Assembly: GCF_002242685.1 (NCBI RefSeq)
Contig: NZ_NBIM01000004.1
Coordinates: 124,001-188,000, forward strand
Length of the DNA stretch: 64,000 nt
DNA from: Oceanimonas doudoroffii
Lineage (GTDB): Bacteria; Pseudomonadota; Gammaproteobacteria; Enterobacterales; Aeromonadaceae
Direction: 5' to 3'
The position numbers and the translations under genes were made by a program. Under the pieces are notes generated by a model. That model searched no databases and was not told where the DNA came from. It saw only the letters and a program-made list of their open reading frames with translations. The first letter of the stretch is position 1. Each line of letters opens with the position of its first letter. Shown here one piece after another: positions 34,603 through 42,951 of this stretch.

Positions 34603-36386
34603 TCGTTGCTTCCCCCTTGCAGCCCGGCCGGCAGCCGCTCGCTCAGTTGCTCGGCAAAACGCAGGCTCGTCAGCAACTGTAACAGGTTTTCCTCGTGCCG
34701 GTAATTGAAGTTGACCGGGTGCAGGCGCTCGCCCACCGGCGCCTGGCCCCGCAACCGGCTCACGATAACCGCATCCCCCTTCGGGGTCATGGCCAGTTCG
34801 GCCTCCAGCCGGTGGTAACGCAAATCCTTTAGCATACCCAGGGTCAGGGCGAGGGACAGGTTGTCCTCGGCGGCACCAAGCAGGGTGTCGGCGGCCTGGT
34901 AGGACACCCAGCCGTCATCGCCCCACAACCGGCCATTCTCCACGCTGAAACGGCCGTCAAACACAAAGGGCAGCCGGCCATGCAGGTCGCCGTCGCCGGT
35001 CAGTCCCGGCAACGCCGCCAGGCTCAGCAACTGCGCCAGGGAGATGTCCTGCAAATGCAGCTCACCCCGGGAGTGTGCTCCCAGTTTCATCGGAGACAAC
35101 GCCAGCCGCCCGTCCAATACACGCCCGGTGAGTCCCGCCAGCCAGAACGCATTGTTGCGCCAGTCCAGGGCGGCGTGAATATTCGTGACCGGCACCCCGG
35201 TGTTGAGCTCACCGATGGTCAGGCCACTGCCCGGACTCAACACCAACCCCTGGCGCCGCCACCCCAGACCCAGTTGTCCGGTCACGCCCTGCGCCCGCAC
35301 CTCGCCCAGCCCCAGATCACCGTCACTCAGGGCCAGATCCAGGGTCACCGGCCGAGTGGCATCCAGCAGGTTGCCGGCCCGGCCCGACAACGTCAGTTCA
35401 CCGCCGCTGACTGTGGCCACCGGCAGGTTCAGCCAGCCCTGCAGCCAGCCGGTCACCGCCGCCAGCGGCAGTGACTGTTCGGGCAACTGCAGGGCCAGGC
35501 CGCCCTGACGCCGCCAGTAACCGCTTACTTTCACTTGCGGGTTCAGCCGCAAGGTCAGCTCACCTTGTTGATGATCGGTCAGGCTCAGCTCCAGCCGGCC
35601 ACCGGGAAGGCCTTGCTGCTGCCAACGGCCGTCTCGCCAGCTCAGGGTCCAGTGGCCAACGCCAGTCAGGGGAAGGGCCCGAGTCGGACGCAGGCTCAGG
35701 TCGCGCAGCCGCCCTTGAGGCCAGGACAGCTTCGACAGGCTCAGGCGGGAAGCGGGCTGCCAGTACCAGCCCTGCTCACCCTGCGCCAGCCGCCCCCGCA
35801 GTCGCAGTTGGCCCGCGAACGGCGCCGGCAGCGCCGTGCTCGCGTTCAGTTGCAGGTCCTGCCCGGGCTTCCACTCGCCTTCCATGGCCACCAGCCCGGT
35901 CAGGGCCGGCAACAGCAGCGAACCCGGCAGGGTGCCCCGCCAGCGCCAGCCGCCATCCCGGGGCGTCAGCAACAGGGTCAGCTCACCGCCGCCGGTCTGC
36001 CAGTCAATGTGCATGCCGGCCTCATCGCGGCGCAACCGGGCTGGCCCGGTCAGCTCGCCCTGAGGCAGGTACAGCACCAGACGTTCAATGGCAAAATCGA
36101 CCGGCGGCAGGGTCAGCAGCAACGACAGGGCATCCCGCTCCCCTTCCGTGCCCTGATTACCACTGCGGGAACAGGTGAGATCCAGACTGAGCCGCGCCAG
36201 CCGGCCGGAAATGCCGCCGTCGCGCCAGTGCAGTTCAAAGCCCTGGGCCCGCTCCCGCGGACAGGCGGGCACATGAGCACGCTCCAGGCGGGCACTCAGC
36301 TCCAGCCAGGACGGCAGCACCTGCGCGCCCCCCGACACCGGCCAGAGCAACAGGGCGGCCATCAAGCCGCAAACAATGCCCCTCAT
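34599..36386 (-). CDS. ydbH: YdbH family AsmA-like intermembrane lipid transport protein
   Basis: A 595-residue protein with an N-terminal signal/anchor (VCGLMAALLLWPVSGGAQ) followed by long beta-rich sequence and a C-terminal DUF748/dicarboxylate-like domain (LHGRLPFVFDGRFSVENGRLWGDDGWVSYQ near 480-510). YdbH, TamB and YhdP are AsmA-like proteins that form a hydrophobic groove across the periplasm to carry phospholipid to the outer membrane. It is shorter than E. coli YdbH (879 residues), with fewer repeat strands. It heads the operon with ynbE and ydbL. Confidence 0.88.
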   Translation of the reverse strand: MRGIVCGLMAALLLWPVSGGAQVLPSWLELSARLERAHVPACPRERAQGFELHWRDGGISGRLARLSLDLTCSRSGNQGTEGERDALSLLLTLPPVDFAIERLVLYLPQGELTGPARLRRDEAGMHIDWQTGGGELTLLLTPRDGGWRWRGTLPGSLLLPALTGLVAMEGEWKPGQDLQLNASTALPAPFAGQLRLRGRLAQGEQGWYWQPASRLSLSKLSWPQGRLRDLSLRPTRALPLTGVGHWTLSWRDGRWQQQGLPGGRLELSLTDHQQGELTLRLNPQVKVSGYWRRQGGLALQLPEQSLPLAAVTGWLQGWLNLPVATVSGGELTLSGRAGNLLDATRPVTLDLALSDGDLGLGEVRAQGVTGQLGLGWRRQGLVLSPGSGLTIGELNTGVPVTNIHAALDWRNNAFWLAGLTGRVLDGRLALSPMKLGAHSRGELHLQDISLAQLLSLAALPGLTGDGDLHGRLPFVFDGRFSVENGRLWGDDGWVSYQAADTLLGAAEDNLSLALTLGMLKDLRYHRLEAELAMTPKGDAVIVSRLRGQAPVGERLHPVNFNYRHEENLLQLLTSLRFAEQLSERLPAGLQGGSNE

Positions 36387-36454
36387 GGCAAAAATCCACT
36401 TGCGCCGCTTGGCACAGGTTTTAAGCTGAAGCCAGTGACAGGGAGGAAGCCATC

Positions 36455-36811
36455 ATGGACACCTTTGTGCTCTGGGCCATTATCATCATCGCCTTCGTGG
36501 TGATTGGCCGGCAGCTGTACCGGCGTTTCTACGACCATATTCAGCCTCAACACAGCCTCAAGGTAGTGATCACCGGCAAACAGATGCGGGAATTCATGGG
36601 CCGCACCCGCCAGGAAAACACCGAGATGCCGCCGCCCCGGGTGAATTACTATGTCAGTTTTCGACCCCAGAGTGGCGGCCGGGAGCGGGAGTTTCAGGTT
36701 AGCGAGCACCTCTATGAGCGGCTTGAGCCCGACAGCACCGGTACCCTGGTGATCCAGGGCCGGCGCTTTATCGCCTTTGAGCCGGACGACGTTATCCTGG
36801 ATAACGACTGA
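36455..36811 (+). CDS. DUF2500 family membrane-anchored protein (YhhM-like)
   Basis: A 118-residue protein with one N-terminal helix (VLWAIIIIAFVVIGRQL) and a small beta-rich soluble domain containing NYYVSFRPQSGG near 62 and a GTLVIQGRRFIAFEPD end. These match E. coli YhhM, which sits beside rsmD there; here it lies 10 kb away. GGGAGGAAG precedes the start. It is divergent from ydbH, and its end overlaps the convergent DUF411 gene by 20 bp. The function is unknown. Confidence 0.82.
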   Translation: MDTFVLWAIIIIAFVVIGRQLYRRFYDHIQPQHSLKVVITGKQMREFMGRTRQENTEMPPPRVNYYVSFRPQSGGREREFQVSEHLYERLEPDSTGTLVIQGRRFIAFEPDDVILDND

Positions 36812-37223
36812 ATACCGCGGTCTCGCCCTGACGGTCAATGCTCAGCACCTCGTAGGGGGAGCCGGGAATGTCCATGCCCGGCGCACTCTGGGGCATGCCG
36901 GGAATGGTCAGGCCATGCACCTCGGGGCGTTGTTGCAGCAGCCGTTTCACATCCGCCGCCGGCACATGGCCCTCGATGACATAGCCACCCACATGGGCGG
37001 TATGGCAGGAAGCCAGTTCCTGTTTGACCCCGGCCCGCACCTTGACGGCTCCCATGTGCTCGGTGTCAATGCTGTTGACCTCAAAGCCGGCCTCGCGCAT
37101 GTGCTCCACCCAGCCTTCGCAGCAACCGCAGGTGGGCGACTTGTACACGGTCACCGGGCCGGTAACTGCCATGACCGGGGTGGCCAGCAGCAGGGTCAGA
37201 CTCAGCAGGCTGTTTTTCATCAT
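36792..37223 (-). CDS. DUF411 family metal-binding protein
   Basis: A 143-residue exported protein (signal LLSLTLLLATPVMA). The CxxC-type motif SPTCGCCEGWVEHM lies near residues 30-43 and a C-H pair in ELASCHTAHVGGYVIEGHVPA near 70. DUF411 proteins often lie in copper resistance clusters and are taken to bind copper in the periplasm; none of those partners is adjacent. AGGAGA precedes the start, and two adjacent ATGs are possible. Confidence 0.85.
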   Translation of the reverse strand: MMKNSLLSLTLLLATPVMAVTGPVTVYKSPTCGCCEGWVEHMREAGFEVNSIDTEHMGAVKVRAGVKQELASCHTAHVGGYVIEGHVPAADVKRLLQQRPEVHGLTIPGMPQSAPGMDIPGSPYEVLSIDRQGETAVFSRYPG

Positions 37224-37365
37224 GATTTCTCCTGGTCGCGCAACCATATTGTGCAATCACTCCAGACTACCAAATCACGCCGGCAGCGTCCCGGCCCTTG
37301 GTATTCAGGCCGGCGCCAAACGGTTATGCTAGCCGCCCTGATAACAACATAACTCTGGAGTCACC

Positions 37366-37755
37366 ATGTCCTATCTTGCCGTCAAGCACGCGCACATGAT
37401 GTTCGCCCTTATCAGCATTGTGCTGTTTATGCTGCGGGCCTGGCTGGCCGTGCCGTCCCCGGCTCGGGTCAGCAACAAGCTGCTGAAGATTCTGCCCCAT
37501 ATCGTCGACACCCTGCTGCTGCTGTGCGGCATCTGGCTGGCGGTGCAGATCAATCAGGCGCCCTTTGGCAACAGCCCCTGGCTGACCGCCAAGGTGGTGG
37601 GCCTGGTGCTGTATATTGTGGTCGGCACCATCGCCATTAAACGCGGCAAGACCCGGCAGCAACGGCTGGCGGCGGCGCTGGCTTCCATCGCCATCTTTGC
37701 CTATATCTACGGCGTCGCCGTGAGTAAGTCACCCCTGTCCTGGCTGGCACTGTAA
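37366..37755 (+). CDS. SirB2 family membrane protein
   Basis: A 129-residue protein with four membrane helices, opening LAVKHAHMMFALISIVLFMLRAWLAV with the conserved KH-H pattern of SirB2. A second conserved segment is LPHIVDTLLLLCGIWLAVQINQ. SirB2 members lie near invasion or TCA-type genes in various bacteria, but no function is proven. It is preceded by its own upstream region of 109 bp and followed by a convergent peptidase gene. Confidence 0.85.
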   Translation: MSYLAVKHAHMMFALISIVLFMLRAWLAVPSPARVSNKLLKILPHIVDTLLLLCGIWLAVQINQAPFGNSPWLTAKVVGLVLYIVVGTIAIKRGKTRQQRLAAALASIAIFAYIYGVAVSKSPLSWLAL

Positions 37756-37777
37756 TACCCCGCGCCCGACGTTATCC

Positions 37778-39328
37778 TTATTTTCTAACGTCGGGCGCCG
37801 TGGGCCATACCGGAAACACCGGAAAGTCGCCCGGCGCCAGCCAGCTCCAGCCCGCTTCCTGATACAGGGCGTTGACGGAGCGCGGATCCAGCATCAGCGC
37901 CGCCAGCGGCGCCAGGGGCTGATCCATGGGCACCAGCAAATCCCCCGGCCCCAGCCTCACCGATCCGGCTTGAGAAGCCACCTGTACCCGCCACTTTTCA
38001 CGCACACCGGTTCGGCGTTCGATGGGGGGCAGCAACGCCTCGATGAGCAGGCGCTCGGCACGCACCACTTGCGGCGCACTCAGGGTGCTGAAACGAATAT
38101 GGTGATGATGCAGCCAGCGCGCCATGCGCTCCCGCTCCCGGGTCACCGCATAGGCCGGCGGCAGCGTCACCGGCTCGCCGGCCATGATGCGGTTTTGATT
38201 GATAAAGGCATGAAAACGGCGCTCGCCGTCGGTCATCCGTACCAGCGGCAACCACAGCTCAGGCTGTTCGGGGTTGCGTTCAAAGCGCATATCCATCCAC
38301 AGGGTACGGCCATTCTCGGCCTGCGAGCGCCAGCCGGTGCGCGCCCGACGTGTCAGGGGCACCAGTCGTGAAGCCTCGTCGGCGGTCAGCCGCAACAGGG
38401 TCAGCAGGGCCAGGTGCTGCTTGCGCACCCGCTCGGCAATATTGCGCGGCGTGGCATAACTTCCGGCCTTGTGATCCAGCCGGCTTTCGATCAGCACAGA
38501 TACCCGCCCCTGCAGGGCGGCGTAATTGCGCAGGTTGGTAATGCCCAGTCCGCCCCGGGCCACCCCCTGCCCCAGGCGCGTGATCTCGCCCCGGTAGGGC
38601 GCGGCTTCAAGCCCTTCCAGAGTCACCCGCCGTATCAGCGCCGGCAGCAAGTGGTGCTCGGTGTAGTCGCGCAGGGGGTCGTCGATGTTGGGGTTGTTGC
38701 CGACTTCGAACTGGGTTTCCACGTCGGTCAGCCAGCCCTGCTCCCGAGTGAGCTGGCGCTTCCAGATGCCGGACTCATGAGAGTCATAAACCAGATCCGG
38801 GTCAAAACGGTGCAGGGCATTGACCAGCAAGCGGGTTTCGCCGGCGGCCAGAGCCACATAATCGATATTGGTGTTGTCATCGTTGGCATTGTGGCGGCGG
38901 GACAGATCCCGCCCGTCCGGGTTGGCCATGGCCACCAGCACCAGGTTCAGTCGTGCCAGCAGCCCGTCGTGCTCACCGCTCAGCAGCTCCCGGGCCAGCT
39001 GCTGCACCGCCTCCGCCCCCGCCGGCTCGTTACCGTGCTGGGCCGCCAGCACCATTACCGTGGCCTTGCCCGGCTCGGGCCGCTGCGCCTGCAAAAAGGC
39101 CGGCGACGACGACACCAGCAGGGCGTCAATGGGCCGGCCGCCGGCGGAATCCCCCAGGGGCACCAGTCGAGCCTGTTCATGGCCGTCGGCCAGCGCCACA
39201 AGGTACTGACGAATGTCGCGACTGTCGGGCAACACCATAAATTCGCTTTTTTCAAAGGGGGTTGGCGCGACCGGCACGCCCCACACCAGGCTTGCCCACA
39301 GCGCCATCAGGACGGTCAGACACCTCAT
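37778..39328 (-). CDS. Secreted M14 family zinc carboxypeptidase-like protein
   Basis: A 516-residue protein with a signal peptide (VLMALWASLVWG). It has an M14 carboxypeptidase domain: the zinc pair His-x-x-Glu in LAAQHGNEPAGAEA near residue 98, NPDGRDLSRRHNANDDNTNID near 142, and the third zinc ligand His in VYDSHESGIWKR near 189. The catalytic Glu expected later may be in SVLIESRLDHK near 290. It probably trims peptides or murein peptides in the periplasm. The C-terminal 200 residues are unassigned. It is monocistronic. Confidence 0.82.
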   Translation of the reverse strand: MRCLTVLMALWASLVWGVPVAPTPFEKSEFMVLPDSRDIRQYLVALADGHEQARLVPLGDSAGGRPIDALLVSSSPAFLQAQRPEPGKATVMVLAAQHGNEPAGAEAVQQLARELLSGEHDGLLARLNLVLVAMANPDGRDLSRRHNANDDNTNIDYVALAAGETRLLVNALHRFDPDLVYDSHESGIWKRQLTREQGWLTDVETQFEVGNNPNIDDPLRDYTEHHLLPALIRRVTLEGLEAAPYRGEITRLGQGVARGGLGITNLRNYAALQGRVSVLIESRLDHKAGSYATPRNIAERVRKQHLALLTLLRLTADEASRLVPLTRRARTGWRSQAENGRTLWMDMRFERNPEQPELWLPLVRMTDGERRFHAFINQNRIMAGEPVTLPPAYAVTRERERMARWLHHHHIRFSTLSAPQVVRAERLLIEALLPPIERRTGVREKWRVQVASQAGSVRLGPGDLLVPMDQPLAPLAALMLDPRSVNALYQEAGWSWLAPGDFPVFPVWPTAPDVRK

Positions 39329-39528
39329 GACGACTCCGTAAAGGCTCAGTTATTTCAGTAAGTTATAGAACCATTCCAAGCGTTTCCACAAGGCCGTCAT
39401 CACGTCAGAAACAGTCCCGAAAACCCCATGTGTGGAAAAATGGCGACACTCCATCACGAAAAGGTTGCGTCAGAACTTGTCACACCCTGTGCCTAGGATA
39501 CAATCATCCCAAGCAAGAGGGCATAACC

Positions 39529-40491
39529 ATGAGTAAGAAACTGCTGAGACAACTGACCCTGGCGCGCTGTGTTCCCTATCGTCCATACAAGCTGACCGCG
39601 CGCCAGCTGCAAGAGAAACTGGAAGAAGAAGGAATTCAGGTCAGCCTGCGGACCGTGCAGCGGGATCTGGAAGAAATGTCGGGCATGGGCCTGTTTGATC
39701 TGACTTCGGATGATCGCAGCAAACCCCATGGCTGGTGTTTTGAACGCAATGGTTTGAACGACTTCGCCAACTTTATGCCGCTGGGCCTGGCCATGGCGCT
39801 CAAAACCTGGAACGACCAGGCCGCCGACCTGCTGCCGGCCAGCGTGTTGACCGAACTCAACCCGATCATCGACAAGGCCACCCAGGTCATCAACGACAGC
39901 CAGAGCGAGCTGGCCAGCCGCTGGATGGAAAACGTGGTGCAACTGCCCAAGCCATTCCCGGGCAGCCCGGAAATGCGCCGCGCCACCACCATTCGCGACG
40001 CCCTGTGGCGGGGCCGCAAGTTTGGCGCCGAGATCAAACGGGTGATCAAGGGCCGCACCGTCTGGCTGCGCTACGAGCAGGTCAACCCGCTCGGCATCGT
40101 CACCCGCAAGGATGGCCCCATGCTGCTGTGCACGGTGTCGGACATGGATCCCAAGATTTACGGCATTCCCTTTGAGCACATCAAGGACGTGGAGCTGAGC
40201 AGCCGCCCGGTGACCCAGCCGCGGGAGTTCAGCGTACACAAGCTGATTCGTGAAAAAGGCTATCAGGAAGAGGCGGATACCATTCATTTTGTGGGCCGCA
40301 TTACCAATCCGGGCCGGTCGCTGCTGGAAGACACCATTCCGGGCCACAATCCCCGATTGACCCGTTACGACAAGCAAAGCATGATGGTGGAAACCGACGT
40401 CAAAGATTCGCCCGAATTTCGTCGCTGGCTCACCGACATGGCAGGCAAGGTAGAGATACTGGCACCGGAATCCCTGAAAACCGCCAAGTAA
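39529..40491 (+). CDS. HTH and WYL-domain transcriptional regulator
   Basis: A 320-residue regulator. The N-terminal winged helix (LTARQLQEKLEEEGIQVSLRTVQRDLEEMSGMGLF) lies at about 22-58. The WYL-type sensor domain has KGRTVWLRYEQVNPLGIVTRKDGPMLLCTV near 180-210, and a WCX-like end follows. WYL proteins commonly respond to nucleic acid or nucleotide ligands, often in DNA damage or phage defence. The start at 39529 follows AAGAGGG. A terminator hairpin separates it from the second ftsZ gene, which may be its target. Confidence 0.85.
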   Translation: MSKKLLRQLTLARCVPYRPYKLTARQLQEKLEEEGIQVSLRTVQRDLEEMSGMGLFDLTSDDRSKPHGWCFERNGLNDFANFMPLGLAMALKTWNDQAADLLPASVLTELNPIIDKATQVINDSQSELASRWMENVVQLPKPFPGSPEMRRATTIRDALWRGRKFGAEIKRVIKGRTVWLRYEQVNPLGIVTRKDGPMLLCTVSDMDPKIYGIPFEHIKDVELSSRPVTQPREFSVHKLIREKGYQEEADTIHFVGRITNPGRSLLEDTIPGHNPRLTRYDKQSMMVETDVKDSPEFRRWLTDMAGKVEILAPESLKTAK

Positions 40492-40510
40492 CGGTATTCA
40501 CACTGATAGC

Positions 40511-40541
40511 AAGGGCTGACTGGTTCAGCCCTTTTGTTTTT
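40511..40541 (+). terminator. Terminator or attenuator between the WYL regulator and ftsZ2
   Basis: AGGGCTGA and TCAGCCCT arms (40512-40519, 40525-40532) are followed by TTTTGTTTTT. The T run ends about 15 bp before the ftsZ2 ATG, leaving no room for a promoter downstream of the hairpin. Confidence 0.8.
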
Positions 40542-40555
40542 CCACGGAGTACAGG

Positions 40556-41638
40556 ATGAACGAGATCCTTTTTGAACCCGCCGAGCCCGACTGCGACACC
40601 ATTCGCATCAGCGTGGTGGGTGTGGGTGGCTGCGGTGGCAACACCGTTAACCTGCTGGCCGACCACAGCCTGCCGTCCCATGTCAGCACCATGGCGATGA
40701 ACACCGACGCCAAGGCCCTGCAGCAAAGCCGGGTGGAAACCCTGCAGCTGGGCCGGGAACTGACCCGGGGCCTGGGCGCCGGCGCCGAGGCGGAAGTGGG
40801 ACGACGTGCCGCCGAAGAGAGCGAGGCCGACATTCGCGCCCGCCTGCAGGGTGCCGACCTGTGCTTTATTACCGCCGGCATGGGCGGCGGCACCGGCACC
40901 GGCGCGGCCCCCGTGGTGGCCCGGCTGGCCCGGGAGATGAACATCATGACGGTGGCCATCGTCACCCGTCCCTTTGGCTTTGAGGGCAAAAAACGCGCCC
41001 TGATGGCCGAACAGGGTCTCGACAACCTGGCCGAACACACCGACGCCCTGCTGGTACTGCCCAACGACTACCTGCTCAAGGTGCTGGGCGCACGCACTCC
41101 GCTGCTCAAGGCCTTTTCCGAAAGCAGCAAGGTGATTCAGAACGCGGTGCGCGGCCTGGCCGACATCATTGGCCAGACCGGTCTTATCAACATCGACTTT
41201 GCCGACGTGCGCACCATCATGAGCCAGCAGGGCAAGGCGGTCATGGGCATCGGCCTGGCCAGGGGCGAAAACAAGGTGGAAGAAGCCACCCTGCAGGCCC
41301 TGAACAACCCGCTACTGGAAAAGGTGGAGCTGGGCCGGGCCCGGGGCGTGCTGCTCAACGTGGTGGCCTCGGCCGACATCGGCCTCGACGATTTTCAGAA
41401 GATCGGCGACCGGGTGGCCGAGTGTGTGGGCGAAGACGCCACCGTGGTCTCCGGCATCACCCTGGATCCGGAGCTGACCGACAGTATTCAGGTCACCATG
41501 ATCGCCACCGGCATTCAGCCGGCCAAGGAAAGCATCGCCCCGGTGCAGTCGCCCAAGCCGGCGCAGCCGACGCGCCAGGACGGACCCGAGCCGGAAGGCC
41601 TCGATATTCCCGCCTTTCTGCGCCAGCGCCAGCAGTAA
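40556..41638 (+). CDS. FtsZ paralogue outside the division cluster
   Basis: A 360-residue tubulin-like GTPase with a complete FtsZ layout. It has VVGVGGCGGNTVN near residue 20, the tubulin signature GGGTGTGAAP near 105, FNF-like PFGFEGKKRA near 136, the T7 catalytic loop NIDFADVRTIM near 212, a short linker of about 30 residues and the conserved C-terminal peptide GLDIPAFLRQR. GTPase and partner-binding sites therefore look intact. A typical gammaproteobacterium has its main ftsZ behind ftsA in the dcw cluster; no fts neighbours are found here, so I read this as a second copy. Its role could be accessory or regulatory. Confidence 0.88.
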   Translation: MNEILFEPAEPDCDTIRISVVGVGGCGGNTVNLLADHSLPSHVSTMAMNTDAKALQQSRVETLQLGRELTRGLGAGAEAEVGRRAAEESEADIRARLQGADLCFITAGMGGGTGTGAAPVVARLAREMNIMTVAIVTRPFGFEGKKRALMAEQGLDNLAEHTDALLVLPNDYLLKVLGARTPLLKAFSESSKVIQNAVRGLADIIGQTGLINIDFADVRTIMSQQGKAVMGIGLARGENKVEEATLQALNNPLLEKVELGRARGVLLNVVASADIGLDDFQKIGDRVAECVGEDATVVSGITLDPELTDSIQVTMIATGIQPAKESIAPVQSPKPAQPTRQDGPEPEGLDIPAFLRQRQQ

Positions 41639-41658
41639 ATGCCGGCGGCACACACCAC

Positions 41659-41691
41659 AAAAAAAGGCCGACGCAAGCGTCGGCCTTTTTG
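41659..41691. terminator. Bidirectional terminator between ftsZ2 and gltS
   Basis: Perfect 14-bp arms (41661-41674 and 41677-41690) with A and T runs serve both convergent genes. Confidence 0.9.
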
Positions 41692-41708
41692 CTGGCTGAC
41701 CGTCAGGC

Positions 41709-42917
41709 TCAGCCGAACACGTTCAGACACCAGGTAATGGCGGGGATGGCCACGATGTCGATCAGCACGGCTCCGCACAAGGGCGCCACGATAAAGGCCT
41801 TGTGGGAGAACACTCGGTAGCGGTCGCACACCGCGCCCATGTTGGCCACGGCATTGGGGGTGGCGCCCAGACCATGGCCCACAAAACCGGCACAAAGCAC
41901 GGCGGCGTCGTAGTTGCCCCCCATCAGGCGGAACATCACAAAATAGGCCAGCACAATAATGGCCAGGGTCTGCACCGCCAGAATGACCAGCAGTGACCCG
42001 CCCAGATCCGCCAGCTGCCACAACTTCAGCGACATCATCGCCATGGTCAGGAAAATGCCGAGGCAGAAATCCCCCACCACGTTGTTGGCACTGTCGGACA
42101 GCGGCAGCACCCGCACCACTTCGTTGAGGTTGCGAATCACGATGGCCACAAACATGGCGCCCACGTAAGACGGCAGAATAATGTCGAGGTGCTCGCGCAG
42201 GTTACCGCTCAGCCACAGGCCGGCCACCATGGTGCACAGCACCACGGCCACGCTCTTGAGCAGCAGGGTGCCGGTCACCGGTTCGCGGCTCGGCTTTTCC
42301 GACTCTTTCAGCTTTTCCAGCTCGTGTACCTGCTCGGCCTCAATGGCCACGTTGTGGCGCTTGATCAGCAACCGGGCCACCGGGGCGCCCAGCAGGCCGC
42401 CGGCCACCATGCCAAAGGTGGCCGCCGCCAGCGCCGCGGTGGTGGCACCGGTCACGCCCAGGGCCTCGGCCTCGGGACCAAAGGCGGCAGCGGCGCCAAA
42501 GCCGCCTTCCAGCGACACCGCACCGGCCATCAGGCCCAGCAGCGGGTGTTCACCCAGGGCGGAAGCAATGCCGATGCCGATGCCGTTCTGCATCAGCGCC
42601 AGCAGCCAGCAGGCCACCAAATACACGCCCAGCACCTTGCCGCCCTTTTTCAGCAGTGCCAGGCTGCCGCCCAGGCCCACGGTGGCGAAAAAGGCGATCA
42701 TCAGCGGGCTTTGCAGCGCCAGATCGAATTTAAACTCCACCTGGGCCCAGTCCCGGGCCAGCCAGGCGAACACGGCAAAGCCAAAGCCGCCAATCACCGG
42801 CGCCGGCACACACAGCTGGTGCAGCACCGGAATGCGCCGTTGCAGGTACATGCCCAGCATCAGCAGCAGCGCGGCCAGGGTGGTCGTGGTCATCACGTCA
42901 AAGGTCATCACGTTCAT
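41709..42917 (-). CDS. gltS: Sodium/glutamate symporter GltS
   Basis: A 402-residue membrane protein of GltS length. It has the characteristic repeated reentrant segments: GVSLEGGFGAAAAFGPEAE near 135-150 (here AVSLEGG) and GFVGHGLGATPNAVANM near 345-361. The first helices (ALLLMLGMYLQRRIPVLHQLCVPAPVIGG) are also typical. It imports glutamate with sodium. It follows hutG by 34 bp on the same strand, so glutamate uptake is linked with a glutamate-producing step. Confidence 0.92.
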   Translation of the reverse strand: MNVMTFDVMTTTTLAALLLMLGMYLQRRIPVLHQLCVPAPVIGGFGFAVFAWLARDWAQVEFKFDLALQSPLMIAFFATVGLGGSLALLKKGGKVLGVYLVACWLLALMQNGIGIGIASALGEHPLLGLMAGAVSLEGGFGAAAAFGPEAEALGVTGATTAALAAATFGMVAGGLLGAPVARLLIKRHNVAIEAEQVHELEKLKESEKPSREPVTGTLLLKSVAVVLCTMVAGLWLSGNLREHLDIILPSYVGAMFVAIVIRNLNEVVRVLPLSDSANNVVGDFCLGIFLTMAMMSLKLWQLADLGGSLLVILAVQTLAIIVLAYFVMFRLMGGNYDAAVLCAGFVGHGLGATPNAVANMGAVCDRYRVFSHKAFIVAPLCGAVLIDIVAIPAITWCLNVFG

Positions 42918-42951
42918 AAAACTTCCCTATAGATACAGCTTGAGGGGCCTG

